Source: an uncultured Clostridium sp.
GTDB taxonomy: Bacteria > Bacillota > Clostridia > Lachnospirales > Lachnospiraceae
Reading direction: 5' to 3'
Assembly: GCA_934438135.1 (NCBI GenBank)
Contig: CAKSBP010000018.1
Location: 1-64,000, forward strand
Length of the DNA stretch: 64,000 bases
Of this stretch, positions 47,464-56,886 are shown piece after piece. Position 1 is the stretch's first letter, and each line of letters starts with the position of its first letter. The notes below the pieces were generated by a model. That model was given only the letters and a program-made list of their open reading frames with translations, searched no databases and was not told the origin of the DNA. Made by a program: the position numbers and the translations under genes.

Positions 47464-48456
47464 ATGAAAAAAGTTATTATGGCTGGAATAGTGGTTCTGA
47501 TTCTGTGTTTGGGGATTGGGTGCTCGAAGAAGCAAACAGATAAGCAAGCTATGAGGATCGGCTATTTTCCAAATATTACACACAGTCTGGCAATTGTAAT
47601 GAAAGGACAGAATAGTCTGGAGGATAAATTGGGAGATAACTGTAAGGTGAGCTGGTATACCTTTAATGCAGGTCCAGCTGAAGTAGAAGCAATGTTTGCA
47701 GGCCAGATTGATATTGGATTTATTGGACCTGTTCCTGCAATTAATGCAAATGTGAAATCAGGAGGCGATGTGAAAATAATTTCCAATGCCTGTGATGGAG
47801 GAGCTGTTCTTGTTGCAGCAGGTAATTCAGGCGTACAGTCAGTAGAAGATCTGGCAGGCAAGACGGTATCAGTTCCTCAGTTAAGTAATACTCAACATTT
47901 GTGTTTGCTGAATTTATTAGCGGAACATAATATGGATGCCAAATCAAGTGGAGGTACTGTTGAAATAGTGGCTGTTGCAAATGCAGATGCACAAGGTATG
48001 TTAAAGCGTGGGCAGATAGATGCCGTTTTGCTTCCCGAACCTTGGGGAAGTATTATGGAGGCCAATTGCGATGCGAAAATTATTCTGGATTATGATGAAA
48101 TATTTGAGAGCGGAGCATATCCTTCAACCGTTATCATTGTGAATCGTAAATACTATGAAGAACACATGGATCTGGTACAGGAGTTTCTTAAAGTAAACAG
48201 GGAAACGACTGAGTATATAGGTACTCATAAGGAAGAGGCGATCGAACTTATTAACACACAGTTAGAAAAGCTGACAGGGAAACGCATAGAAACAGATATC
48301 ATCAATCGTTCTTTTGCAAGGATGAATTTTACCGATCAGGTAATTAGTGAGGCAATAAACCAATTTGCGAAAACTGCCAAAGAACAAGGATTTATCCGTC
48401 ACATGCCAACATACGAAGAATTAGTTGATACTGCCCTAGTAGATGCGGCTGAATAA
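47464..48456 (+). CDS. ABC importer substrate-binding lipoprotein (sulfonate/taurine type)
   Basis: This 330-residue protein has a lipoprotein signal (hydrophobic stretch ending GIGC, Cys about 20) and a SsuA/TauA/NMT1-like binding fold (RIGYFPNITHS, FAGQIDIGFIGPVPAI, LLPEPWGS). With the two following genes it forms an importer for an organic sulfonate or a related oxyanion. ATG 47464 fits GGGAGAG upstream; ATG 47449 would precede the signal peptide by five residues. Being inside the cluster, it may feed sulfur to CysDN or to the product. Confidence 0.88.
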   Translation: MKKVIMAGIVVLILCLGIGCSKKQTDKQAMRIGYFPNITHSLAIVMKGQNSLEDKLGDNCKVSWYTFNAGPAEVEAMFAGQIDIGFIGPVPAINANVKSGGDVKIISNACDGGAVLVAAGNSGVQSVEDLAGKTVSVPQLSNTQHLCLLNLLAEHNMDAKSSGGTVEIVAVANADAQGMLKRGQIDAVLLPEPWGSIMEANCDAKIILDYDEIFESGAYPSTVIIVNRKYYEEHMDLVQEFLKVNRETTEYIGTHKEEAIELINTQLEKLTGKRIETDIINRSFARMNFTDQVISEAINQFAKTAKEQGFIRHMPTYEELVDTALVDAAE

Positions 48457-48473
48457 GACATGGAGGAAGAACT

Positions 48474-49253
48474 ATGCTTTTAGAAATTAAGAATCTGTCA
48501 AAAAGGTATGCTGGTACAGAATATGATGTTCTGGAAAATATTAATCTTGCCATAGAAGAGGGGGAATTCATCTGTGTGATTGGTCCTTCTGGCTGTGGAA
48601 AGACGAGTCTGCTGAATCTGATTGCAGGTTTGGAACAACCTTCTTCGGGAGGGGTATATATAGATGGGAAGCCGGTAACTGGACCAGATGCGGATAGAAC
48701 GGTAATGTTTCAGGAACATGCTTTGTATCCATGGTTAAATGTTATGGATAACGTAAAATTTGGAATGAAACTAGCTGGGGCAGATAAGGCAGAACAGGAT
48801 AGAGTAGCTGAAAAATACTTGAAGATGGTGTGTTTATGGGATTTTCGGAAAAACAAAATTCATGAACTATCTGGTGGAATGAAGCAAAGAGTCTCTTTAG
48901 CGAGGGCATTAGCGGTAGGCAGTAAAATGCTTCTTATGGATGAACCATTTTCTTCCTTAGACAAACAGACAATTAACAGATTGCGAAGGGAACTGGAGGA
49001 TATATGGGAAGAAACAGGTAAGACCATTTTTTATGTCACACATAGCGTAGAAGAAGCAATCTATTTTGCAGACCGGATCATTGAGCTATCTGAAAACCCA
49101 GGTAAAATCAAGAAAATATATGAGGTTGATTTACCACGACCAAGGCGAATTGATTCTGAAGAATTTATGGCAATGAGAAGAGAGATATTACATAGTGTAA
49201 TCGATGAGGTAAACAGCATAGTTGAGGTGGAATATGATAAAAAGCAAATCTAA
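48474..49253 (+). CDS. ABC importer ATP-binding protein (SsuB/TauB-like)
   Basis: This 259-residue ATPase has Walker A GPSGCGKTS, signature LSGGMKQR and Walker B LLMDEPFSSLD followed by a switch histidine (YVTHS). It pairs with the binding protein at 47464 and the permease at 49234. TGGAGG precedes ATG 48474 and the 3' end overlaps the permease gene. Confidence 0.93.
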   Translation: MLLEIKNLSKRYAGTEYDVLENINLAIEEGEFICVIGPSGCGKTSLLNLIAGLEQPSSGGVYIDGKPVTGPDADRTVMFQEHALYPWLNVMDNVKFGMKLAGADKAEQDRVAEKYLKMVCLWDFRKNKIHELSGGMKQRVSLARALAVGSKMLLMDEPFSSLDKQTINRLRRELEDIWEETGKTIFYVTHSVEEAIYFADRIIELSENPGKIKKIYEVDLPRPRRIDSEEFMAMRREILHSVIDEVNSIVEVEYDKKQI

Positions 49254-50001
49254 GAATTTTTTATTTTATTGTGGAATTATTCTAATATGGAAGTTATTGT
49301 ATTATGTGGGCGTTCAGATATTAGGAATTTGGGAAGGATACTCCTTTCCAAATCCAGCTATGGTGTGCAGAAGTTTAATATACCTATCAGAAAATGGAAC
49401 TGTATTTCAGGCAATTAAGTGCAGCCTTGTAAGAGTGAGCATTGGATTTTCTCTGGCAGTAGCTGCTGGAACCCTGCTTGGAATACTAATAGAGATAAAT
49501 CCTTATTTAAAGCAGAATATACATACTTTATTGCTGGGGGGACAGTCATTACCGAGTATCTGCTGGGTGCCTTTCGCAATTCTGTGGTTTGGACTGGGAG
49601 AAAGTGCAATTATATTTGTCGTGTTTATTGGAAGTGTATGTAGTGTAGTATTAGCTATCAGGGATGCCATAGAAGAAGTGCCAGAACTCTACATTAAAGT
49701 AGCCAAAACTATGGGGGCAACAAAGAAAGATATTTTGTTGAGAGTGATTTTACCTTCTGCACTGCCAGGTTTTATGTCAGGGTTAAGACAATCCTGGTCA
49801 TTTGCCTGGAGGGCTTTGATGTCAGGAGAAGTATTATATTCATGCGACGGGCTGGGGTATACATTGACAATGGGGAGAGAATTAGCAGACATTAATCAGG
49901 TGGTGGCTGTTATGGTGGTTATTATTGTAATTGGAATGCTTATTGATCGATTGCTTTTTATTGCTATATGTATAAGGAAAAGGAACAATAGTGGATTTTA
50001 A
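49234..50001 (+). CDS. ABC importer permease (SsuC/TauC-like)
   Basis: This 255-residue permease has about six membrane segments and the EAA loop (AKTMGATKKDILLRVILPSALPG region at about residue 150). ATG 49234 follows GAGGTGG (49224-49230) and overlaps the ATPase gene by 20 bases. It closes the importer operon; no clear terminator follows. Confidence 0.9.
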   Translation: MIKSKSKNFLFYCGIILIWKLLYYVGVQILGIWEGYSFPNPAMVCRSLIYLSENGTVFQAIKCSLVRVSIGFSLAVAAGTLLGILIEINPYLKQNIHTLLLGGQSLPSICWVPFAILWFGLGESAIIFVVFIGSVCSVVLAIRDAIEEVPELYIKVAKTMGATKKDILLRVILPSALPGFMSGLRQSWSFAWRALMSGEVLYSCDGLGYTLTMGRELADINQVVAVMVVIIVIGMLIDRLLFIAICIRKRNNSGF

Positions 50002-50060
50002 GTATCTAAAAAGAGACTATAATTACAAGGGAAGGGGCAAATCATACATTATTCGTGATA

Positions 50061-50089
50061 TTGATCTAAAATGTTAACCTTTTTATTAG
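50061..50089 (+). promoter_or_regulatory. Weak candidate promoter for the LoaP-type gene
   Basis: TTGATC (50061-50066), a 17-base spacer and TATTAG (50084-50089) resemble a sigma-A promoter in an AT-rich 143-base gap. The match is modest and comparable hits occur by chance in such sequence. Confidence 0.25.
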
Positions 50090-50144
50090 AGCAAAATTTT
50101 TTATTAAGACAGAATAGTTAATAAAATTACAAGCGGAGGTTTTT

Positions 50145-50663
50145 ATGAGTTGGTATGCCATATTTGTTGAAACCGGATTTGAAGAAGAAGTTTGTCTAAA
50201 TATAGACGCGCTACATAAAAGCGGACAGTGTGAGGTAAAATATAGTTTACTTGTGCCCAAGAGAGTGATATATGAACGAAAACAGGGAATAAGAAAAACA
50301 GTAGTGAAAAAAATGTTTCCAGGATATGTTTTGCTGAAGACGGATAATATTTATGAATTCTATATGCAAGCAAGGGGAATTCCTCACATTATAAATTTTT
50401 TAAAAAGTAGTTATTATTTTCTGGAAGTAAGTAAAAATGAGATTACACAGATTGCTAGTATGACTGATAATAAAGGGTTGATTAAGATTTCTCAAGCTCT
50501 TATGGTTAACGATAAGATCTGTATCACGGATGGACCATTGTATGGCAGAGAAGGAATCATCAAGAAGATTGATAAAAGGAAGGGAAGAGCTAAAGTAGAA
50601 TTTTCCATAAATGAGAATGTACTCTTAATTGATCTGGGAATTGATATTATTAAGAAAGACTAA
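50145..50663 (+). CDS. loaP: NusG paralogue, LoaP-type transcription antiterminator
   Basis: This 172-residue protein has a NusG N-terminal domain (WYAIFVETGFEEE, MFPGYVLLKT) and a C-terminal KOW domain (ITDGPLYGREGII). The small size, the cluster location and the divergence from housekeeping NusG fit LoaP, which in Firmicutes lets RNA polymerase pass terminators within long antibiotic operons after binding an RNA hairpin in the leader. GCGGAGG precedes ATG 50145. Likely targets are the long operons on either side, including the terminator at 1895-1931. Confidence 0.85.
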   Translation: MSWYAIFVETGFEEEVCLNIDALHKSGQCEVKYSLLVPKRVIYERKQGIRKTVVKKMFPGYVLLKTDNIYEFYMQARGIPHIINFLKSSYYFLEVSKNEITQIASMTDNKGLIKISQALMVNDKICITDGPLYGREGIIKKIDKRKGRAKVEFSINENVLLIDLGIDIIKKD

Positions 50664-50863
50664 GGTAAAACAGCTGTCAGGAAAGGAGTTATTATATAGG
50701 AATCATGCAGATAATTAATGCACAGCAGATTTAAAGAATTTAAAAGAATATGCAAGGAAAAGAATGTGAAGGCCTTTCTTGGTTTTGGAAAATAATCAAC
50801 AGGACTTTTTATAGATAGATATTAAGTTTTTCATAGGAAAGTAATGAGAAGGAGAGGATGGCA
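50664..50863 (+). promoter_or_regulatory. Possible antitermination leader of the right-hand operon
   Basis: This 200-base non-coding stretch follows the LoaP-type gene and precedes the AHBA/NRPS operon. It contains a 7-bp imperfect stem, CAAGGAA (50753-50759) with TTTCTTG (50775-50781), followed by GTTTTGG, which could be a weak terminator. No strong promoter was found; a TATTAT at 50690-50695 lacks a good -35. The assignment rests mainly on position. Confidence 0.3.
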
Positions 50864-52078
50864 ATGAGAGATGAAACAAAGAAAAACATTTTCCACCAAT
50901 GGCCCATGTCAGGAGACAGAGAGATTGAATTGTTGACCAAAGTAATACGAAGCGGTAACTGGTGGAGAATGAGTGGGACTATGGTGGCTGAGTTTGAGAA
51001 GAAATTTGCAGAGTTTCATGATGCAAGATTCTGTCTGGGAGTCACAAGTGGTACGCAAGCAATTGAACTGGTGTTAGCAGCTTTGAATATTCAGGCAGGA
51101 GACGAAGTAATTGTTCCAGGTTTTACTTTCATTTCAACCTTTACAGCACCGATGTGCAATAATGTAACACCTATTCCAGTTGATGTAGATAAGGATACAT
51201 TTTGCATGTCACCAGAAGCCTTTGAAAAGGCAATTACACCAAGAACAAAAGCGGTAATACCTGTACATATTGGCGGTCACATGTGTGACATGGAACGAAT
51301 TAGCAAAATTGCCAGAGAGCATAATCTATATGTAATTGAAGATGCAGCACATGCACATGGTGCTTCCTTCAATGGCAAAAAGATAGGTTTTTATTCCGAT
51401 GCTGCTATCTTTAGTTTTCAGAACGGAAAGATTATGACCTGTGGTGAGGGTGGTGCTATCATTACGAATAATGAAGAGCTGTACGAGAAATTATTTCTGC
51501 TGCATGGAGTAGGCAGGCCTGCCGATGATAAGTTTTATCAGCATTTAGTGTTAGGAACCACCAGCAGAATGAATGAGTTTCAAGGTGCCATTTTAATTGC
51601 ACAGCTTGAAAGGCTGGCAGGTCTGAATCAGAAAAGAGCAGAAAATGCGCGTTTATTAAATCAGTTATTGGAAAAGATAGATGGAATTACACCGCAAAAG
51701 GAAAGTTCGAAGGTAACAGTTAATACCCACTATATGTATATGTTTTATTACTGCAGCAGTAAATTTGGTAACATTTCAAGAAATGAATTCGTGGAACGCC
51801 TGCGTGCAGAGGGGATTCCAGCATTTATAGCATATCCTGTAGTTTCCAATACAGAGTTTTATCAGAACAAGGATTTCAGAGGCCATATTACGTTATCCCA
51901 AGAACAAGAACAGTATGACCTTCCAAATGCAGAAAAAATAGCAGAGGAAGTTATATGGTTGCCTCATTATGTCTTATTAGGCAATCAGGAGAGTGTGGAA
52001 GAAATTTTCCGCGTTATTGTGAAGTTACAAGAGAAAATCAATAAAGAAAAAGAGGGTAATATTTTGTCTTCGGTCTAA
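50864..52078 (+). CDS. AHBA synthase-like PLP aminotransferase (RifK-like)
   Basis: This 404-residue DegT/DnrJ/EryC1/StrS-family enzyme resembles RifK closely: SGNWWRMSG near the start, PGFTFISTF, DAAHAHGASFNG and the PLP lysine in FSFQNGKIMTCGEGG. RifK aromatises aminodehydroshikimate to AHBA and, with RifL, also aminates UDP-3-keto-glucose on the way to kanosamine. A second copy is at 61377, so the two steps may be split between them. ATG 50864 is 9 bases from AAGGAG. It is the first gene of the right-hand operon. Confidence 0.85.
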   Translation: MRDETKKNIFHQWPMSGDREIELLTKVIRSGNWWRMSGTMVAEFEKKFAEFHDARFCLGVTSGTQAIELVLAALNIQAGDEVIVPGFTFISTFTAPMCNNVTPIPVDVDKDTFCMSPEAFEKAITPRTKAVIPVHIGGHMCDMERISKIAREHNLYVIEDAAHAHGASFNGKKIGFYSDAAIFSFQNGKIMTCGEGGAIITNNEELYEKLFLLHGVGRPADDKFYQHLVLGTTSRMNEFQGAILIAQLERLAGLNQKRAENARLLNQLLEKIDGITPQKESSKVTVNTHYMYMFYYCSSKFGNISRNEFVERLRAEGIPAFIAYPVVSNTEFYQNKDFRGHITLSQEQEQYDLPNAEKIAEEVIWLPHYVLLGNQESVEEIFRVIVKLQEKINKEKEGNILSSV

Positions 52079-52092
52079 TAAGGAGGAATTCT

Positions 52093-55000
52093 ATGCAGAA
52101 AACATATCTACTATCTAATGCGCAAAAAAGAATCTGGTATGCACAAAAGAAATACAGGGGCTCATCGCTGTTTAATCTAGGTGGAACTGTAATGCTCAAT
52201 GGAAAGCCAGATCCAGATGCACTCAAAAAGGCAATCGAACAAGTGATAGAGCGTAACGAAGGGCTTCATTTTGAATTTTTTGAAGAGGATGGCAAGGTAT
52301 ACTTTTATATCAATGATTGTAAATCTCCTGTAGACTGGAAGGATTTTTCCACAGAAGATAAAAGCGAAGAGACATTCCAAAGATGGTGTAAAGAAGAGGC
52401 GGCAGCCTGTTTTGCAATGGAAAAATCGCCTTTTTACAAGTTTATCTTATATCGACTCTCAGAGAATCAGTATGGCTATCTGATTAAGATACACCATATC
52501 ATTGCAGATGGCTGGTCAATGAAACTTTTTACGGAACAGGTAGCGAAAACTTACGAACGTATTGTAAAAGATGCTGGGGTGGAGGAAGGCAATAATGCAT
52601 CCTATCTTGAATATGTATTGGGCGAAGAAAGTTATCTGCAATCTGGGAAATGTGTAGAGGACAGAACGTTTTGGTTAGACATGTATGACAGTATTCCTGA
52701 GAATTCATCTATATCCAGTGACATACTTAAAGGAAAGAGAACAACATATATCATGGATGATTCTTTAATGTCTGAGATTGATACTTATACTAGGCAGAAC
52801 AGGATAACCATAAATGGTTTCTTTGTTGGAGCATATTTATTATATGCTTACAAAAAGACTGGAAATACGGATCAGATTATAGGAATTCCTCTACTGGGCA
52901 GAGTAGCCAAGAATGAGCGAGAAATGTTTGGAAATTTTACCAATACGATGCCATACCGTTATCAGATAAATAATAATCTAGCAGTAAATGATGTAATGAA
53001 AGAAGTAATGAAAGATTTAAAAAAGGTGTATTTGCATCAGAGATATCCGTACAATAAGTTATGTGAGGATATAAAGCTTAGCGAGAATAAAAAGGAAAGG
53101 CTTTATGATGTATGTATCAACTATTACAACACTTCATTGCCTACTAACATGGAGCAGATTAGTGTTCAAAATACAGAATTCTATAACGGGCAGCAGGAAT
53201 ATGCAATGCAGATTATACTAAGACACTGGAATCATGTAAAAATGCAGCTGGATTTCGATTACCAGCTTGCTGTATATACAGAAGAAATGATTTCGGATAT
53301 CTATCAGGAACTGATGCTTCTCATTAGAAAAATTGTGCGCTATGGGACACGTCCAGTAAAAGATTTAAATTTATTAGAGGAGCAGGAATATGACAGCTTA
53401 ATCTATGGCTTTAATTGTACGGATGTATCTTATGTACCAGAAAAAACATGGTTAGATTTGTTCCAGGAGTGTGTTTCAAAATATGTAGACAGAATTGCGT
53501 TGTCAAAAGGAAAAGAATGCATTAGCTATGAAGAATTAGATAGAAGATCCGATATTATGGCGCATATCCTTTGTGGACATGGTATCAAAAAGGGGGATAT
53601 TGTTGCTATCATTCCCAAATATGATATGGCCAGTATTGCATCGATTGTCGGAATAATCAAAATAGGCGCCGTGTATCTTCCGATAGATGAAAAACTTCCT
53701 CATGGAAGGAGAAGTAATATCCTTTCGGAGTCAGGTACAGAATACCTGGTTGCTTATGAGAATGAAACAGATTTCCAAGGAAATTTTATAAAGCTGACAG
53801 AAGACGTATGGAACGAAGCTTATGAGGAAATGGATAAAGGAATGCCACCTTGCGAAGAGGATATGGCATATATTATCTATACTTCTGGGTCAACAGGAAC
53901 ACCTAAAGGGGTCATAATTACCCATAAGAACTTAATGAACTATCTACAGTGGGCGAAGGACACCTATATTAAACGAGACAAAGAGGTATTTCCTCTATAT
54001 TCGTCCTTTTCTTTTGATTTTACTATTACATCCCTGTTTTTGCCACTGATATGTGGTGGAGAGATCAGGCTTTATGATAATCTGGATGGTAGAAATGTCT
54101 TTAAATATATTCTGGAAGATAACCAGTCAACGATTGTAAAGATTACACCATCTCATATTGCCTTAATCACTGATATTCCAGTGAAAAGTTCATCAATCCA
54201 TACATTTATATTAGGTGGAGAAAATTTAAAAACAGAGGTATGCAGGAAGCTTTTTAATCATTTTAATAGAACTGCTGAAATCTATAATGAATATGGACCT
54301 ACAGAAGCAACGGTTGGGTGCATGATTTACCGTTTTCAGGATGTGGATAATGAGGAAGCGGTATCCATAGGAAAACCAATTTCAAACACCCAGATTTACA
54401 TGCTAGACAAAGATCTGCAGCCAGTACCCAAGTATGCGTTAGGTGAAATATATATTGGTGGAGCCAGTGTTGCACAAGGTTACTATAAAGGGAAAAAAGA
54501 AAATAATGCCCGGTTTATAAAGAATCCTTTTATTCCAGATGGAAAAATGTATAGGACCGGAGATTTAGCTGCATTTAAGGAAGATGGAAAGCTCTATTAC
54601 TATGGAAGAAATGATAATGAACTGAAAATCAGAGGGAATCGTGTGAATCTGTCAGAGATAGAAAGCAAAATAATGGAATCCAAGATGGCCAGTGACGTGG
54701 TAGTTAAGACCGTTAAGCTGGGGAATACAGAAGCATTATGTGCATACTTGCTTTCAGAGCAGATAGTTCCTATAGATAAATTAAAGACTTATCTAAGAGA
54801 AGAGTTGACAGACTATATGGTGCCAGAATTTTATGAGACTCTACAGGAATTTCCATTAACGATAAATGGAAAAGTTGATGCAGATAAGCTGCCAATCCCT
54901 TCAAAAGATACTATTTCTGATAAGGATTTGACTGATAACGAAGCGTTAGCACAATTACTTAAGATTGCTGAGCATGTATTGCATGATAGTGAATCCATTC

Positions 55001-56514
55001 TGCCAGACAGTAACTTTTTTCTTTTAGGTGGAGACTCCATTAAAGCAATCCAGATATCGTCACATATGTTTGATAATGGATATGAATTATCCGTAAAAAA
55101 TATTCTGCAAAATCCTATCTTCTACGAAATGGCTAGAGAGGTGAAACAGAAAGTGCATATTACATATGAGCAGGGAATCTGTAAAGGTGAGGTAGGTAAT
55201 CTGCCAATTACGGAGTGGTTTTTTAATCAGAAGTTCCAGCAGGAGGGACAGTACAATCAGTCCGTACTGCTAGAATTAAAAAAGGATGTTTCGATAGAAA
55301 CGATTAACAGCTGCTTTTGTTATCTGATAAAACATCACGATACTCTACGCTTAAATTATGATCAGGAAAAGAAGGGGCTTTATTATAACAATCAGCATCT
55401 TAAGGAAGGACAAGTAGTAAAATCCATATCCCTTTCAGAGGATGATAATGAGGTGGATATGAGCGAGATAACAGAGCAATTAGCGGATCCACTCTTCGAT
55501 CTGTCACATGATTTATTGATTCGTCCTTATCTGATTCGTAAAGGGAAAAAAGAATATCTACTGATCATAGCACATCATTTAATTATGGACGCAGTTTCAA
55601 TTCGTATCCTGTTAGAAGACCTTGGAACTCTATTGGCTTTGCCAAAGGAAAAGTATAGCTTGCCAGAAAAGACAGCATCCTATGCCGAATTCAGCAAGAG
55701 TCTTTTACAAAGGAGCCAATCGGAAAAGCTGAATAAAAACATGTGGAATTTTGAAAAGGATGAATTATTTCCTTATAAGAACAAGAAGGAAGAAGAGTCC
55801 AAAACCGCAGTGCTGGAATTAGAAATGTCTGAAAAGATAAGTCAGTATGTAAAAAAAGAGGCTAATGATACATACAACACAAAGCCCGAAGAATTGCAGC
55901 TTATTGCTTTAGCGCAAGCAATACAAGATATAACCCAGGAAGAGGACATCAGAATTCAAGTGGAGGGTCATGGGAGAAATCTAATAGAAGACATTAATGT
56001 GAATCGAACTATTGGCTGGTTTACAGTCTTGTATCCTCTCAGTTTAAAAGTAAAACCGGAATCATTAAGCAAGCAGATAAATGACCTGAAAACACAGATA
56101 AGAAGCAGAAAAAGAATTGGATATGAGTTTGGTTTATTAAAGTACTACAGAAAAGAGCCGCTTAAGGAGGCATCTACCATCTGCATGAATTATCTGGGAG
56201 AATATACGGAAGAATCCAGCAATTATTTTGAAGTGAAACAGATTTTTAATTCGTCAGACAGCTCACAGCTAAATTCTCTTCCATACAGTATAATGGTGAA
56301 TACGCTGATCTATCAGCGAAAACTAAAGATTTATATCACATACAGATGCAACTGGATAGAGGAAGATGTAATGAAAAAGCTAGCAGAAGGCTTCCAGTTT
56401 CATCTAAAAAGGATAGTTGAACACTGTATCAATAAAAATGGCGAAGAGATTACACCGCAACAATTTCATATGGTTGACTTAACATCCGAAGAACTGGGAA
56501 ATTTATTGCTTTAG
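52093..56514 (+). CDS. NRPS C-A-T-E, putative N-acyl-D-Asn module
   Basis: This 1473-residue NRPS has a condensation domain (HHIIADG at 134-140), an adenylation domain (TSGSTG from 597), a carrier domain (Ser982 in GGDSI) and an epimerisation domain (HHLIMDA at 1161-1167, then GHGRN and TIGWFT). Pocket residues aligned by eye give about DFTHIGEVGK, close to the asparagine code DLTKLGEVGK. The domain order and size match ClbN, which starts colibactin with N-acyl-D-Asn. The first C domain, with no upstream module in this protein, may be a starter type that takes a fatty acyl-CoA. AAGGAGGA precedes ATG 52093. Confidence 0.9.
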   Translation: MQKTYLLSNAQKRIWYAQKKYRGSSLFNLGGTVMLNGKPDPDALKKAIEQVIERNEGLHFEFFEEDGKVYFYINDCKSPVDWKDFSTEDKSEETFQRWCKEEAAACFAMEKSPFYKFILYRLSENQYGYLIKIHHIIADGWSMKLFTEQVAKTYERIVKDAGVEEGNNASYLEYVLGEESYLQSGKCVEDRTFWLDMYDSIPENSSISSDILKGKRTTYIMDDSLMSEIDTYTRQNRITINGFFVGAYLLYAYKKTGNTDQIIGIPLLGRVAKNEREMFGNFTNTMPYRYQINNNLAVNDVMKEVMKDLKKVYLHQRYPYNKLCEDIKLSENKKERLYDVCINYYNTSLPTNMEQISVQNTEFYNGQQEYAMQIILRHWNHVKMQLDFDYQLAVYTEEMISDIYQELMLLIRKIVRYGTRPVKDLNLLEEQEYDSLIYGFNCTDVSYVPEKTWLDLFQECVSKYVDRIALSKGKECISYEELDRRSDIMAHILCGHGIKKGDIVAIIPKYDMASIASIVGIIKIGAVYLPIDEKLPHGRRSNILSESGTEYLVAYENETDFQGNFIKLTEDVWNEAYEEMDKGMPPCEEDMAYIIYTSGSTGTPKGVIITHKNLMNYLQWAKDTYIKRDKEVFPLYSSFSFDFTITSLFLPLICGGEIRLYDNLDGRNVFKYILEDNQSTIVKITPSHIALITDIPVKSSSIHTFILGGENLKTEVCRKLFNHFNRTAEIYNEYGPTEATVGCMIYRFQDVDNEEAVSIGKPISNTQIYMLDKDLQPVPKYALGEIYIGGASVAQGYYKGKKENNARFIKNPFIPDGKMYRTGDLAAFKEDGKLYYYGRNDNELKIRGNRVNLSEIESKIMESKMASDVVVKTVKLGNTEALCAYLLSEQIVPIDKLKTYLREELTDYMVPEFYETLQEFPLTINGKVDADKLPIPSKDTISDKDLTDNEALAQLLKIAEHVLHDSESILPDSNFFLLGGDSIKAIQISSHMFDNGYELSVKNILQNPIFYEMAREVKQKVHITYEQGICKGEVGNLPITEWFFNQKFQQEGQYNQSVLLELKKDVSIETINSCFCYLIKHHDTLRLNYDQEKKGLYYNNQHLKEGQVVKSISLSEDDNEVDMSEITEQLADPLFDLSHDLLIRPYLIRKGKKEYLLIIAHHLIMDAVSIRILLEDLGTLLALPKEKYSLPEKTASYAEFSKSLLQRSQSEKLNKNMWNFEKDELFPYKNKKEEESKTAVLELEMSEKISQYVKKEANDTYNTKPEELQLIALAQAIQDITQEEDIRIQVEGHGRNLIEDINVNRTIGWFTVLYPLSLKVKPESLSKQINDLKTQIRSRKRIGYEFGLLKYYRKEPLKEASTICMNYLGEYTEESSNYFEVKQIFNSSDSSQLNSLPYSIMVNTLIYQRKLKIYITYRCNWIEEDVMKKLAEGFQFHLKRIVEHCINKNGEEITPQQFHMVDLTSEELGNLLL

Positions 56515-56627
56515 GTCAATCATGAGAGTGAGATGTGTAAAAGCGTATTAAATTAATAATAGGAATCTTGTGTTCAAAGATAGAAAAAGAATTTTGAGAT
56601 AGAATACGAAGATAGGAGGAAATGAGA

Positions 56628-56885
56628 ATGGAATATGAAAAAGAAGTTTTATCAATTATTCATGATGTATTGGACACTCCAATAGAACAATTATCAGCAG
56701 AAAGTTCTATGGATGATCTTGCGTTAAATTCAATTTCGTATATACAGCTGGTGCTTCGCTGTGAAAAGGAATTTAATATTGTATTTGATGACGAACAGCT
56801 TATTGTGTCTAATTTTGCAGCTGTCAAGGAACTCATAGAATATATAAGTTTCAAGTGTAGAGAGAACGCTAATAAGGAGTTGTAA
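56628..56885 (+). CDS. Acyl carrier protein
   Basis: This 85-residue carrier protein has the pantetheine serine in DDLALNSISYIQ. ATG 56628 is 8 bases from AGGAGG (56614-56619); ATG 56622 is too close. As it sits at the head of the AHBA genes, it is a good candidate to carry AHBA after activation by the ligase at 31259. A gap of 113 bases separates it from the NRPS. Confidence 0.88.
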   Translation: MEYEKEVLSIIHDVLDTPIEQLSAESSMDDLALNSISYIQLVLRCEKEFNIVFDDEQLIVSNFAAVKELIEYISFKCRENANKEL

Positions 56886-56886
56886 T

